A stretch of 64,000 nt of DNA from Sphingobium herbicidovorans (GTDB taxonomy: Bacteria > Pseudomonadota > Alphaproteobacteria > Sphingomonadales > Sphingomonadaceae), in contig NZ_CP020538.1 of the NCBI RefSeq assembly GCF_002080435.1, positions 620,001 through 684,000 of the forward strand, given 5' to 3'. The notes under the pieces were generated by a model that did no database searches, was not told the origin of the DNA, and saw nothing but the letters and a program-made list of their open reading frames with translations. Of this stretch, positions 1-8,517 are shown in pieces. Position 1 is the stretch's first letter. Every line of letters begins with the position of its first letter. Made by a program: the position numbers and the translations under genes.

Positions 1-1
1 G

Positions 2-1201
2 GTGGCCGACAGCGGCGACACCGGCTGGATGATCATATGCGCGCTGCTGATCCTGTTTGCCGCTCTACCGGGCCTGCTGCTGCGCCATGCGGGGCTGGTG
101 AATGTGCGGAGCGCCCTTTCCGCGGCCATGCAGGGCATTGCGGTTGCGGCGGGGGCATCGCTTGTGTGGGCTATCGCGGGATACAGCCTGTCCTACGCGC
201 CGGGCAGCGCCTGGCTCGGCGGCGGCGCTAACCTGTTCCTCGCCAATCTGGGTTCGCTGCGTGAAGGGCTGACCGTCCCCGAATCCGCCTTCGTCCTGTT
301 CCAGATGGCTCTTGCCCTGTTAGCCGCCTGCCTTCTTCCGGGCGCGGTGGCGGAGCGCGCACGCTTCGGCTGGATGGCGGGGCTTGCGCCACTATGGCTG
401 CTGATCGTCTACGCCCCGGTGGTCCACGCGGTCTGGGGCGGAGGTTGGCTCGCAGAATTCGGCGTCATGGACTTCGCGGGCAGTCTCGTCATTCACACGA
501 GCGCCGGGTTTTCCGCGCTGGCTTTATCCGTGATACTCGGCAGACGCCGGACGCCGGGTACCGCCAGCCATGCTCCGCTGCTCAGCCTTGCGGGTGGCGC
601 ACTGGTCTGGATCGGCTGGGCGGGCATGGTCGGCGGGTGGGCGCTAGGCGCGACTGATTCCGCCGCCACCGCCATCCTCAATATGCATTTTGCCGCCTGC
701 GCCGGGGCGCTGACCTGGATGCTCATCGATCGCATCGCCACAGGCTATGTGAGCGCCACAGGCGCAGTTTCTGGCGCTGTCGTAGCTCTTGTCGCCATAT
801 CTGCTTCGGCCCCGCTCATCGGCACTGGTGGCGCAATGCTGATCGGCTTGATCTCCGCCCTTCTGTGCCGGACAGGCAAGGCCATGCTCGCAAACCGCAT
901 CGATGACCCGGCAGACGTCTTCCTCCTTCACGGCATCGGCGGCGTGATCGGCACGCTTCTGCTGCCGCTATTCGTCCAGCCCCTTCTTGGCGGCGTCGGG
1001 TATGCAGCGAACATCAGCATTTCCACCGCCATGCTGAGCCAGCTTTCAGGCATCGCCATCGTCGCTCTGTGGTCGATGGCTGGGACGGCGATCGCAGCAC
1101 TTCTCCTCTCCGTCATGCTCCCGATGCGTATCAGCGCACAGCAGGCTGCGAGCGGCCTTGATCAGCTGGATCACGGGCAGCAGGGCTGGGACTTCCGCTA
1201 A
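2..1201 (+). CDS. amt: Amt/Mep/Rh-family ammonium transporter, divergent; 5' end may lie outside the window
   Basis: Polytopic inner-membrane channel protein of the Amt family, predicted to conduct ammonium/ammonia. Seen: about eleven hydrophobic segments, the ERARF/WGGGW block near residues 119-149, the DFAGSLVIHTSAG motif (Asp157, His165) and a second pore histidine at His310 (FLLHGIGG). These correspond to the D160/H168/H318 set of E. coli AmtB. The usual central motif around the second phenylalanine gate is altered: an isoleucine/leucine pair (residues 225-226) sits where Phe is expected by eye alignment. Length 399 aa is near normal for a mature Amt. The start used is a GTG at the second base of the window, so an upstream signal peptide cannot be excluded. 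No PII (glnK) gene is visible. The next gene begins 4 nt downstream, suggesting co-transcription. Confidence 0.85.
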   Translation: MADSGDTGWMIICALLILFAALPGLLLRHAGLVNVRSALSAAMQGIAVAAGASLVWAIAGYSLSYAPGSAWLGGGANLFLANLGSLREGLTVPESAFVLFQMALALLAACLLPGAVAERARFGWMAGLAPLWLLIVYAPVVHAVWGGGWLAEFGVMDFAGSLVIHTSAGFSALALSVILGRRRTPGTASHAPLLSLAGGALVWIGWAGMVGGWALGATDSAATAILNMHFAACAGALTWMLIDRIATGYVSATGAVSGAVVALVAISASAPLIGTGGAMLIGLISALLCRTGKAMLANRIDDPADVFLLHGIGGVIGTLLLPLFVQPLLGGVGYAANISISTAMLSQLSGIAIVALWSMAGTAIAALLLSVMLPMRISAQQAASGLDQLDHGQQGWDFR

Positions 1202-1205
1202 AATC

Positions 1206-2048
1206 ATGGGGATTGCCGTCGGCATCTTCGCGCATCAGGAAGAAAGGCGCATCGGCCTTTGCCTTTCCTCGCTGCCCCTGGATCGCCCGGACACAATCTA
1301 TCATGTGCTCGTGAACGGATCGACCGACGCCACCGCAGCCCTGGCGCGCAGCGCCGCTGGTGGAAGATCCAATGTGCTGGTCCATGATATCGCAGCAGGC
1401 GGCAAATCGCGGACCTGGAACCACTTCGTCCACGATCTGCTGGTCGGAAACGATCAGGCTGTCATCTTCCTTGATGGCGACGCAGAAATCGCGCCGGGTT
1501 CGATCGACAGCTTGGTACGGGCCCTTGACAAAAAAGACGTAAATGCAGCTTCTGCCATGCCTCTCAATGGTCGCCAGGCGTCCCGATACCGCGCCAAGCT
1601 GCGTGAGGAAGGCGGCCTGTTTGGCGATCTATATGCACTGTCAGGCGGCTTCGTGAACCGTATCCGTACACGCGGATTACGGCTTCCCGAAGACCTGATC
1701 GGCGATGATGGACTTGTCGCAGCCTGGGCACATACTGATCTATCGACCGATGATGCATGGGAGCGCGAACGTATTTCCGTCTGCGAGGATGCCGGTTTCT
1801 TCTGTGAGCCGGTCCGGCTCGCCAGCCCCCTGACATGGAAAATGCAATATCGCCGCATGATCAATTATTCGGTCCGCTTTTTCCAGAACCGGATTGTGTC
1901 GGACATCATGGGACGGGACGGGCCAACCGGCCTGCCTCGCGAGATTCGCACCCTCTACCCCACATGGCTTCCGCGTTTTGCGCCCCGTCCCGGTCCCACA
2001 GGCTTGTTCGATCGAAAGGCGCTCGCACGGATGCGGCAGGCGATCTAG
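1206..2048 (+). CDS. Family 2-like (GT-A) glycosyltransferase
   Basis: Predicted cytoplasmic glycosyltransferase with a GT-A fold. Seen: an N-terminal nucleotide-binding strand (IAVGIFAHQEE), a VNGSTDAT stretch near residue 37 typical of family 2 enzymes, and a DxD-type metal/sugar-nucleotide motif LDGDAEI with Asp90 and Asp92. The product is 280 aa with no obvious transmembrane segment. I chose ATG 1206 rather than an earlier in-frame ATG at 1158 because the earlier start would lie inside the Amt gene and the family similarity begins at MGIAVGIF. The gene follows the transporter by 4 nt, so the two are probably one transcript, although no functional link between them is known to me. Its 3' end overlaps the end of the convergent MFS gene by 4 bases. 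Acceptor and donor sugar are unknown. Confidence 0.72.
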   Translation: MGIAVGIFAHQEERRIGLCLSSLPLDRPDTIYHVLVNGSTDATAALARSAAGGRSNVLVHDIAAGGKSRTWNHFVHDLLVGNDQAVIFLDGDAEIAPGSIDSLVRALDKKDVNAASAMPLNGRQASRYRAKLREEGGLFGDLYALSGGFVNRIRTRGLRLPEDLIGDDGLVAAWAHTDLSTDDAWERERISVCEDAGFFCEPVRLASPLTWKMQYRRMINYSVRFFQNRIVSDIMGRDGPTGLPREIRTLYPTWLPRFAPRPGPTGLFDRKALARMRQAI

Positions 2049-3376
2049 CGGTCCTTACCTGCCAGCTCCTTGTTGATGAACAGCGCAAGGCCAGTGACGA
2101 TCGCACCCGAGAGCAAGTATACGCCGGACGCCGCCAAGCCGAAGGTCACTGACAGCGCCAGCGCCACCAGCGGCGCAAAGCCAGCCCCCACGAGCCAGGC
2201 CAGATCCGACGTCAGGGCCGAACCCGTATAGCGGGTGGCGGTCGAGAAATTGGACGCCACCACGCCCGACGACTGCCCAAAGCTGAGCCCCAGAAGCATG
2301 AAGCCCAGAATCATGAACGCGATCTCGGCCAGTTCCCCGCCGTTCAGCAGCAGCGGCGCAGCGATGCTGAATATCCCGATACCAAGCGCCGACCAGGCCA
2401 GCAGCTTGCGACGTCCCACCATGTCCGCCACGAACCCCGAAACGACGATCGCCAGAATGCCAACGCTGGCTCCAATCGCCTCGATCACCAGGAACCGCTC
2501 CAACGGCTGCTGCGTGTAAAGCGCAATCCACGACAGCGGAAACACAGACACCATGTGGAATAGCGCGAAGCTGGCCAGCGGGGCGAACGCACCGATGACG
2601 ATGTTGCGCCCCTCGCTCCGCACCGTTTCCAGCACCGGCGACGGCTGCAGCTCACGCGTTTCAAACAGCCGTTCGAACTCATGAGTCACCACGATCCGCA
2701 ACCGGGCGAACAGCGCCACGACGTTGATCGCGAACGCCACGAAGAAGGGATAGCGCCACCCCCAATCGAGGAAGTCCCCCCGAGAGAGCACTGACAGGAA
2801 GAAAGCGAACAGGCCGCTCGCCACGACCAACGCTATTGGCGCCCCAAGCTGCGGCATCATTGCATACCAGCCGCGCTTGTTCTGCGGCGCATTGAGCGAC
2901 AACAGTGACGCGAGGCCGTCCCAGGTCCCACCCAAAGCGATCCCCTGCCCCGCCCGAAACACGGCCAGCAGAACGGCAGACCAGATGCCGATGGTCTCAT
3001 ATCCTGGCAGGAACGCAATGAAGGCAGTCGATCCGCCGAGCAGGAACAGCGCGATAGTCAGCTTCACGCCCCTCCCATAGGCGCGATCCACCGCCATGAA
3101 GATGAAGGAGCCAATCGGCCGCGTGATGAAGGCCAGGGCAAAGATGGCGAAGGACCAGAGGGTGCCCGCCAGCGGCGTCAGATAAGGGAATACATGCGCC
3201 GGAAACACGATGCAGGAAGCGATTGCGTAAACGAAGAAGTCAAAAAATTCCGACGTGCGCCCGATGATCACGCCAATGGCGATCTCTCCGGGGGCAACCT
3301 TGTGATCCCGCGCGGTTACAAGACGCGCGTCGCGCTCCAGCGACGTGGAAGATGGAGTGGTGGTCGCGGCGGTCAT
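2045..3376 (-). CDS. MFS transporter, metabolite:H+ symporter (MHS) type
   Basis: Inner-membrane secondary transporter of the major facilitator superfamily, 443 aa. The N-terminal part (GVIIGRTSEFFDFFVYAIAS, then FPYLTPLAGTLWSFAIFAL and RPIGSFIF near residues 30-100) resembles the metabolite:proton symporter group, which carries citrate, alpha-ketoglutarate, proline/betaine or shikimate-type substrates; the actual substrate cannot be read from sequence. A DMVGRRK motif marks the cytoplasmic loop of the second half. The ATG at 3376 is preferred over an upstream in-frame ATG at 3520 because the extra 48 residues do not look like a transporter N-terminus and would overlap cyoA. It is transcribed divergently from the cyo operon and converges on the glycosyltransferase gene. 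Confidence 0.8.
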   Translation of the reverse strand: MTAATTTPSSTSLERDARLVTARDHKVAPGEIAIGVIIGRTSEFFDFFVYAIASCIVFPAHVFPYLTPLAGTLWSFAIFALAFITRPIGSFIFMAVDRAYGRGVKLTIALFLLGGSTAFIAFLPGYETIGIWSAVLLAVFRAGQGIALGGTWDGLASLLSLNAPQNKRGWYAMMPQLGAPIALVVASGLFAFFLSVLSRGDFLDWGWRYPFFVAFAINVVALFARLRIVVTHEFERLFETRELQPSPVLETVRSEGRNIVIGAFAPLASFALFHMVSVFPLSWIALYTQQPLERFLVIEAIGASVGILAIVVSGFVADMVGRRKLLAWSALGIGIFSIAAPLLLNGGELAEIAFMILGFMLLGLSFGQSSGVVASNFSTATRYTGSALTSDLAWLVGAGFAPLVALALSVTFGLAASGVYLLSGAIVTGLALFINKELAGKDR

Positions 3377-3402
3377 CGGAGATAGCAAGCCTTCATGCTG
3401 CG

Positions 3403-3427
3403 GGAACGATCCATGCCAACATTCGTC
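3403..3427 (+). promoter_or_regulatory. EcfG-like promoter candidate upstream of the cyo operon
   Basis: GGAAC at 3403-3407, a 16-base spacer, then CGTC at 3424-3427. The general stress sigma factor EcfG of alphaproteobacteria recognises GGAAC-N16/17-CGTT, so this differs at one base. It lies about 80 nt before the cyoA start, in the right orientation. This is a motif match only. Confidence 0.35.
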
Positions 3428-3506
3428 GCAGCATAGCGAATCATCCCGGTGATCGACAGGCCATTGCCCTATTTCGCACCCGCGAGGGGATAGGACAAAA
3501 GGTCCA

Positions 3507-4688
3507 ATGTCGATCCCCAAGCACCCCTCCTATGCGGGCTTCATGACCGCACGCCTCGTTCCCGTACCAGCTGCGTTTTTGCGCCGACTCGCGCCCTTGT
3601 TGCTGCTTCCGCTGGGAGCGTGCGACTGGGTGGTCATGTCGCCCTCCGGCGATGTCGCGATGCAGCAACGCGACCTGATCGTGATTTCCACGCTGCTTAT
3701 GCTGCTCATCATCCTGCCGGTCATGGCCATGACCATATGGTTCGCATGGCGCTACCGGGAAAAGGCGCAGGCAAAGGACTATGATCCCGACTGGGATCAC
3801 TCGACCAGCCTTGAACTGCTGATCTGGTCGGCCCCGCTGCTGATCATCATCGCACTGGGCGCGATCACCTGGACCAGTACCCACCTGCTCGACCCTTACC
3901 GCCCGATCGAGCGTCTGGACGCCGATCGCAAAGTCGAACCGTCGGCAAAGCGATTGCAGGTCGAAGTCGTGGCGCTCGACTGGAAATGGCTGTTCATCTA
4001 CCCGGAACTGGGGATCGCAACCGTCAACGAACTGGCCGCCCCGGTCGACCAGCCGATCGAATTCAAGATCACCTCATCAACCCTGATGAACAGCTTCTTC
4101 GTCCCCGCGCTCGCAGGGCAGATCTATGCCATGCCGGGCATGCAGACGGTGCTGCACGCCGTCGCCAACAAGCCCGGCGATTTCGAAGGCTTCTCCGCCA
4201 ACTATTCGGGCGCTGGCTTTTCCAACATGCGCTTCAGGTTCAGGGCGATGGATCAGGCCGGGTTCGACCGCTGGGTCGCCCAGGTCAGGGCAAGCAACGC
4301 AAGGCTGGATCGCGCCGCTTATGTAAAGCTGGAGCAGCCCAGCGAAAAAGTGCCCCCGATGTATTTCGCCGGCGTCGAGCCCAAGCTGTTTCACGCCGCG
4401 CTCAACATGTGCGCCCAGCCGGGCAAGCGCTGCATGGACGAAGTCATGATGACCGACATGATGGGCGGCGCGGGCAAGGAGTCTGCACGCGATACGCGGG
4501 GCCTGCGTCATGACGGCACAATCGACGTTGGCGGCTATCACCCTGTCGAGCCAGGCAAGAAGGGTGAGATCGCGCAACCCGCCGGCATGACCCCGGCGGC
4601 GGAAAGAACGCCAGCCGCGCAGGGCAATGAAGCCCCCGGCCAAAAAGACACCGATCACAGCGGGCATCACGGCCATGAAGGCATGTAG
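3507..4688 (+). CDS. cyoA: Cytochrome o ubiquinol oxidase subunit II (lipoprotein)
   Basis: Subunit II of the cytochrome bo3-type quinol oxidase, a proton-pumping terminal oxidase of the inner membrane. Seen: a lipoprotein signal with lipobox LGAC (Cys39 from the first ATG, Cys27 from the ATG at 3543), two transmembrane segments (about residues 60-80 and 105-125), and a periplasmic cupredoxin-like domain (VVALDWKWLFIYPELGIATVNEL, then the STLMNSFFVPALAGQIYAMPGM block) without a CuA centre, as expected for a quinol rather than cytochrome c oxidase. At 393 aa it is longer than E. coli CyoA (about 315 aa); the extra length is a low-complexity C-terminal tail rich in Ala, Pro and Glu that ends in a histidine cluster (DHSGHHGHEGM). 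Two starts are possible; 3507 has AAAGG upstream. First gene of the cyoABCD-SURF1-regBA operon. Confidence 0.95.
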   Translation: MSIPKHPSYAGFMTARLVPVPAAFLRRLAPLLLLPLGACDWVVMSPSGDVAMQQRDLIVISTLLMLLIILPVMAMTIWFAWRYREKAQAKDYDPDWDHSTSLELLIWSAPLLIIIALGAITWTSTHLLDPYRPIERLDADRKVEPSAKRLQVEVVALDWKWLFIYPELGIATVNELAAPVDQPIEFKITSSTLMNSFFVPALAGQIYAMPGMQTVLHAVANKPGDFEGFSANYSGAGFSNMRFRFRAMDQAGFDRWVAQVRASNARLDRAAYVKLEQPSEKVPPMYFAGVEPKLFHAALNMCAQPGKRCMDEVMMTDMMGGAGKESARDTRGLRHDGTIDVGGYHPVEPGKKGEIAQPAGMTPAAERTPAAQGNEAPGQKDTDHSGHHGHEGM

Positions 4689-4745
4689 CCTGATGCAGCG
4701 CAGCCCGCTTCCCCACTGTCTCTCTTTCGCCTGAAGGCTCTGCCC

Positions 4746-6764
4746 ATGTCTCCCCATCCCGCATCAGAAAATAGCGGCATCTGGAAGCTGATCTTCGGTC
4801 GGCTCGACTGGAGCGCGATCCCCATTCACGAACCGATCGTGATGGCCACCTTCGTCGCGGTCGTGATCGGCGGCGTGGCGATCCTGGGTCTTGTCACCAA
4901 ATATCGCCTGTGGGGCATGCTCTGGCGCAACTGGTTCACCACCGTGGATCACAAACGCATCGGCATAATGTACATGATCCTGGGCCTCATCATGTTCGTG
5001 CGCGGTTTCGCCGACGCACTGATGATGCGCCTTCAGCAGGCATGGGCTTTCAACGGGTCGGAAGGCTATCTGAACGCGCATCACTACGACCAGATTTTCA
5101 CGGCGCACGGCGTCATAATGATCTTCTTCGTCGCGATGCCGATGATCACCGGGATCATGAACTACATGATCCCGTTGCAGATCGGCGCGCGCGATGTCAG
5201 CTTCCCCTTCCTCAACAATTTCAGCTTCTGGATGACCACGGCTGGCGCGGTCATCACCATGATGTCGCTATTCGTGGGCGAGTTCGCCCGCACCGGCTGG
5301 CTCGCCTATCCGCCTCTGTCCGGCATTGCTTATAGTCCGGGGGTCGGCGTCGATTATTATATTTGGGGCCTGCAGGTAGCGGGCATCGGCACGCTCCTGT
5401 CCGGCGTCAACCTGATCGCGACCATCGTAAAGATGCGCGCGCCCGGCATGTCGATGATGAAGCTGCCCATCTTCGTATGGACCTCGCTGTGCGCCAACAT
5501 TCTGATCGTCGCGGCGTTCCCGGTCCTGACCGCCGTTCTCGCGCTGCTCAGCCTCGACCGCTATGTCAGCACCGCCTTCTTCACCAACGACATGGGCGGC
5601 AATCCCATGATGTACGTAAACCTCATCTGGATCTGGGGCCATCCAGAGGTCTACATCCTCATCCTGCCGCTGTTCGGGGTGTTCAGCGAAGTCACCTCGA
5701 CCTTCTCGTCAAAGCGGCTCTTCGGCTATTCGTCGATGGTCTACGCAACGGTCGTGATCGCCATCCTCAGCTACCTCGTCTGGCTGCACCATTTCTTCAC
5801 CATGGGATCGGGCGCCAGCGTCAACAGCTTCTTCGGCATCACGACAATGGTCATTTCCATCCCGACCGGGGCCAAGCTCTTCAACTGGCTCTTCACCATG
5901 TATCGCGGCCGCATCCGGTTCGAACTGCCGATGATGTGGACGGTCGCTTTCATGCTCACCTTCGTGGTCGGTGGCATGACCGGCGTGCTGCTCGCCGTGC
6001 CGCCAGCCGACTTCGTGCTGCACAACTCGCTGTTTCTGATCGCGCATTTCCACAATGTGATTATCGGCGGCGTGCTGTTCGGGATGTTCGCGGCGATCAA
6101 CTATTGGTGGCCAAAGGCGTTCGGCTTCAGGCTCGACCGCAAATGGGGCGTGCGCAGCTTCTGGCTGTGGGTCGTCGGTTTCTGGGTCGCCTTCATGCCG
6201 CTCTATGTCCTGGGCCTGATGGGTGTCACCCGCCGCATGCGCGTCTTCGACGATCCTTCTCTGCAGATCTGGTTCCAGATCGCTGCCTTGGGCGCGGTGA
6301 TGATCGCCGCCGGTATCGCCTGCATGTTCATCCAGTTCGGCGTCAGCATCATGAAGAGAGACCAGCTGCGTGACACGACCGGAGATCCCTGGGATGGCCG
6401 CACGCTGGAATGGGCGACCAGTTCGCCTCCGCCGGACTATAACTTCGCCTTCACGCCCGTCATCCATGACGGGGACGCATGGGCGGACATGAAGAAGCGG
6501 GGCTATCAGCGCCCACTGACGGGCTATCGACCGATACACATGCCCAGCAACACGGGCACGGGGATCATCCTGTCGGCCCTGTCCGTTGCATTCGCAGTAG
6601 GCATGATCTGGTACATGTGGTGGCTGGCCGGACTCAGCTTCATCGGCATATTGGCGGTCGCGATCGGCCATACCTTCAATTACAAGCGCGACTTCTACAT
6701 CCCGCAGGATGTCGTCGAGCGCACCGAAGGCGAGCGCACCCGTCAGCTCGCCATGCAGGACTGA
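4746..6764 (+). CDS. cyoB: Cytochrome o ubiquinol oxidase subunit I
   Basis: Catalytic heme-copper subunit of the bo3 quinol oxidase: oxidises ubiquinol, reduces O2 to water and pumps protons. At 672 aa it follows E. coli CyoB nearly end to end, with a 15-residue offset. Visible ligands: His121 (low-spin heme), His299 in [15 protein letters not shown] (CuB, cross-linked Tyr nearby), the HH pair near 348-349 in WLHHFF (CuB), and the heme histidines near 434-436 in [11 protein letters not shown]. The quinol-site region RGFADA follows the first helix. Fifteen or so membrane helices are evident. It starts 57 nt after cyoA and ends 6 nt before cyoC. Confidence 0.98.
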   Translation: MSPHPASENSGIWKLIFGRLDWSAIPIHEPIVMATFVAVVIGGVAILGLVTKYRLWGMLWRNWFTTVDHKRIGIMYMILGLIMFVRGFADALMMRLQQAWAFNGSEGYLNAHHYDQIFTAHGVIMIFFVAMPMITGIMNYMIPLQIGARDVSFPFLNNFSFWMTTAGAVITMMSLFVGEFARTGWLAYPPLSGIAYSPGVGVDYYIWGLQVAGIGTLLSGVNLIATIVKMRAPGMSMMKLPIFVWTSLCANILIVAAFPVLTAVLALLSLDRYVSTAFFTNDMGGNPMMYVNLIWIWGHPEVYILILPLFGVFSEVTSTFSSKRLFGYSSMVYATVVIAILSYLVWLHHFFTMGSGASVNSFFGITTMVISIPTGAKLFNWLFTMYRGRIRFELPMMWTVAFMLTFVVGGMTGVLLAVPPADFVLHNSLFLIAHFHNVIIGGVLFGMFAAINYWWPKAFGFRLDRKWGVRSFWLWVVGFWVAFMPLYVLGLMGVTRRMRVFDDPSLQIWFQIAALGAVMIAAGIACMFIQFGVSIMKRDQLRDTTGDPWDGRTLEWATSSPPPDYNFAFTPVIHDGDAWADMKKRGYQRPLTGYRPIHMPSNTGTGIILSALSVAFAVGMIWYMWWLAGLSFIGILAVAIGHTFNYKRDFYIPQDVVERTEGERTRQLAMQD

Positions 6765-6770
6765 ACCATC

Positions 6771-7415
6771 ATGGCAAGCGCACCAACAATCGATTCCGCG
6801 TTCCTCGACAAGGATGGAAAGCCGCTCTTCCACCTGGAACATGAGCCGCACCATCCGGAAGGCTCCAGCACCATGCTGGGCTTCTGGATCTACCTGATGA
6901 GCGATTGCCTCATCTTCGCCTGCCTGTTCGCGACCTATGCCGTGCTGGGCGGCAACTATGCCGCTGGCCCGTCGCCCAAGGATCTGTTCGACCTGCCGCT
7001 CGTCGGGCTCAACACCGCAATGCTGCTCTTCTCCTCCATCACCTATGGCTTTGCCATGCTGGCCATGGACAAGAATCGGGTGACGGCGACACAGGCTTGG
7101 TTGGCGATCACCGGCCTGTTCGGCCTCGCCTTCCTCTCGATCGAGATGTACGAGTTCGCCCACCTTATCCATGAAGGCGCGACCCCGATGCGATCGGGTT
7201 TCCTGTCGGCCTTCTTTACCCTGGTCGGCACCCACGGGCTGCATGTCACCTTCGGCATCATCTGGCTGGTGACGCTGATGGTCCAGGTCGCGAAGAAGGG
7301 CCTGATCCCGGCCAACCAGCGCCGCCTGATGTGCCTGTCGATGTTCTGGCACTTCCTTGACGTCGTCTGGATCGGCGTCTTCACCTTCGTCTATCTCATG
7401 GGGATGCTGCGATGA
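6771..7415 (+). CDS. cyoC: Cytochrome o ubiquinol oxidase subunit III
   Basis: Membrane subunit III of the bo3 quinol oxidase, 214 aa, with five hydrophobic helices, as in other CyoC proteins. Recognisable blocks are [21 protein letters not shown] near residues 37-57 and the C-terminal [13 protein letters not shown] and [20 protein letters not shown] segments. It stabilises subunit I and the delivery of protons and oxygen. The start lies 6 nt after cyoB, and the last four bases overlap the first codon of cyoD (ATGA), indicating translational coupling. Confidence 0.96.
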   Translation: MASAPTIDSAFLDKDGKPLFHLEHEPHHPEGSSTMLGFWIYLMSDCLIFACLFATYAVLGGNYAAGPSPKDLFDLPLVGLNTAMLLFSSITYGFAMLAMDKNRVTATQAWLAITGLFGLAFLSIEMYEFAHLIHEGATPMRSGFLSAFFTLVGTHGLHVTFGIIWLVTLMVQVAKKGLIPANQRRLMCLSMFWHFLDVVWIGVFTFVYLMGMLR

Positions 7416-7804
7416 GCGCACAGGACCAGCACGACACCCACCGCCATCATGACGAGGGCTACGCCCATGGCAGTTTCCGCAGCTATATGATCGGGTTTGG
7501 GCTGTCGGTGATCCTGACGGCCATCCCTTTTTGGCTCGTCATGACCGGCGTGCTTGGCGATGCGCAGCTCACCGCCTTCATCATTTTGGGTTTTGCAGTG
7601 GTGCAGATCGTCGTTCACATGATCTACTTCCTGCACATGAACACCCGCTCGGAAGGCGGCTGGACCATGTTGGCCCTGATCTTCACGATTGTGCTCGTTG
7701 TCATCACCCTGTCAGGATCCATCTGGGTCATGTATCATCTTAATCACAATATGATGCCCCAGATGCAGGGCATGAGCGCGCATGACATGAGCCAGATGCC
7801 GTGA
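7412..7804 (+). CDS. cyoD: Cytochrome o ubiquinol oxidase subunit IV
   Basis: Small subunit IV of the bo3 oxidase, 130 aa, three transmembrane helices, needed for correct assembly of the CuB site in E. coli. The central sequence [22 protein letters not shown] matches the CyoD signature closely. The N-terminus is histidine-rich ([15 protein letters not shown]), more so than a plain membrane anchor needs, and the C-terminus is methionine-rich ([13 protein letters not shown]). Both could bind copper, which is inference. It overlaps cyoC by 4 nt and the following SURF1 gene by 4 nt. No heme O synthase gene (cyoE/ctaB) follows, unlike in E. coli. Confidence 0.95.
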   Translation: MSAQDQHDTHRHHDEGYAHGSFRSYMIGFGLSVILTAIPFWLVMTGVLGDAQLTAFIILGFAVVQIVVHMIYFLHMNTRSEGGWTMLALIFTIVLVVITLSGSIWVMYHLNHNMMPQMQGMSAHDMSQMP

Positions 7805-8517
7805 CGAGAGATGTACCTCGCCGCCGCTCGGCGGGGTTTCTCATCGCCTTGTCACTTATAGCCGCGCTGATGGTCGGCGGGCTTGCAACCCTTGGCATGT
7901 GGCAGATCGACCGGCTCGCCTGGAAACGCGATCTGATTGAACAGGTGGAAAGCCGCGTCCATGCCGCACCTGTTCCCGCGCCCCCGACCGGGAGCAAGGA
8001 AGACGCCTACCTCCGTGTGACCGTCACCGGGCACTTCCTCCATGACCGCGCCACGCTGGTACAGGCTTCCACTGTGCGCGGTGCGGGCTATTGGGTGCTG
8101 ACCCCTTTGGTCACCGATCGTGGCTTCACACTGCTGGTCAACCGGGGCTTCGTGCCGCCACAGGAGCGGTCACGATATTCGAAGCCGATGGGCATTGTGC
8201 AGGTGACCGGTCTCATGCGCCTTTCGGAGCCGGGCGGCGGCTTTCTGCGCGGCAATGCGCCTGCAGCCGACCGCTGGTATTCACGCGACGTCGCCGCCAT
8301 AGCCGCCGCTCGTTCGCTTCGCTCGCCCGTCGCCAATTATTTCATTGATGCGGAGCATGATGGCCTCAAAGATGCCCTGCCGATGGGCGGTCTTACCGTT
8401 CTGACATTTCCCAATAATCATCTTTCCTACGCTGCCACATGGTTCGCGCTGGCAGCCATGGCCGCTGGCGCTTACATGATCGTCATGCGGCACGAATGGA
8501 AAGAGCGCGGGACATGA
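7801..8517 (+). CDS. SURF1-family oxidase assembly protein
   Basis: Member of the SURF1/Shy1 family, inner-membrane proteins that help insert heme into subunit I of heme-copper oxidases. Seen: an N-terminal membrane helix (about residues 12-32) followed by LGMWQIDRLAWKRDLI, the LVNRGFVPP block near residue 114, and a second helix at the C-terminus (YAATWFALAAMAAGAYMIV). The length of 238 aa is typical. It starts at a GTG that overlaps the cyoD stop codon, and its own stop overlaps the regB ATG, so it is embedded in the oxidase operon. The obvious inference is that this copy serves the cyo oxidase encoded with it. Confidence 0.9.
   Translation: MTRDVPRRRSAGFLIALSLIAALMVGGLATLGMWQIDRLAWKRDLIEQVESRVHAAPVPAPPTGSKEDAYLRVTVTGHFLHDRATLVQASTVRGAGYWVLTPLVTDRGFTLLVNRGFVPPQERSRYSKPMGIVQVTGLMRLSEPGGGFLRGNAPAADRWYSRDVAAIAAARSLRSPVANYFIDAEHDGLKDALPMGGLTVLTFPNNHLSYAATWFALAAMAAGAYMIVMRHEWKERGT

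Noticed and set aside
5709..7421. Long reverse-strand open frame of about 570 codons
   Set aside because: It is antisense to cyoB and cyoC, rich in His, Asp, Glu and Arg as expected from the complement of GC-rich membrane-protein codons, and matches no family.
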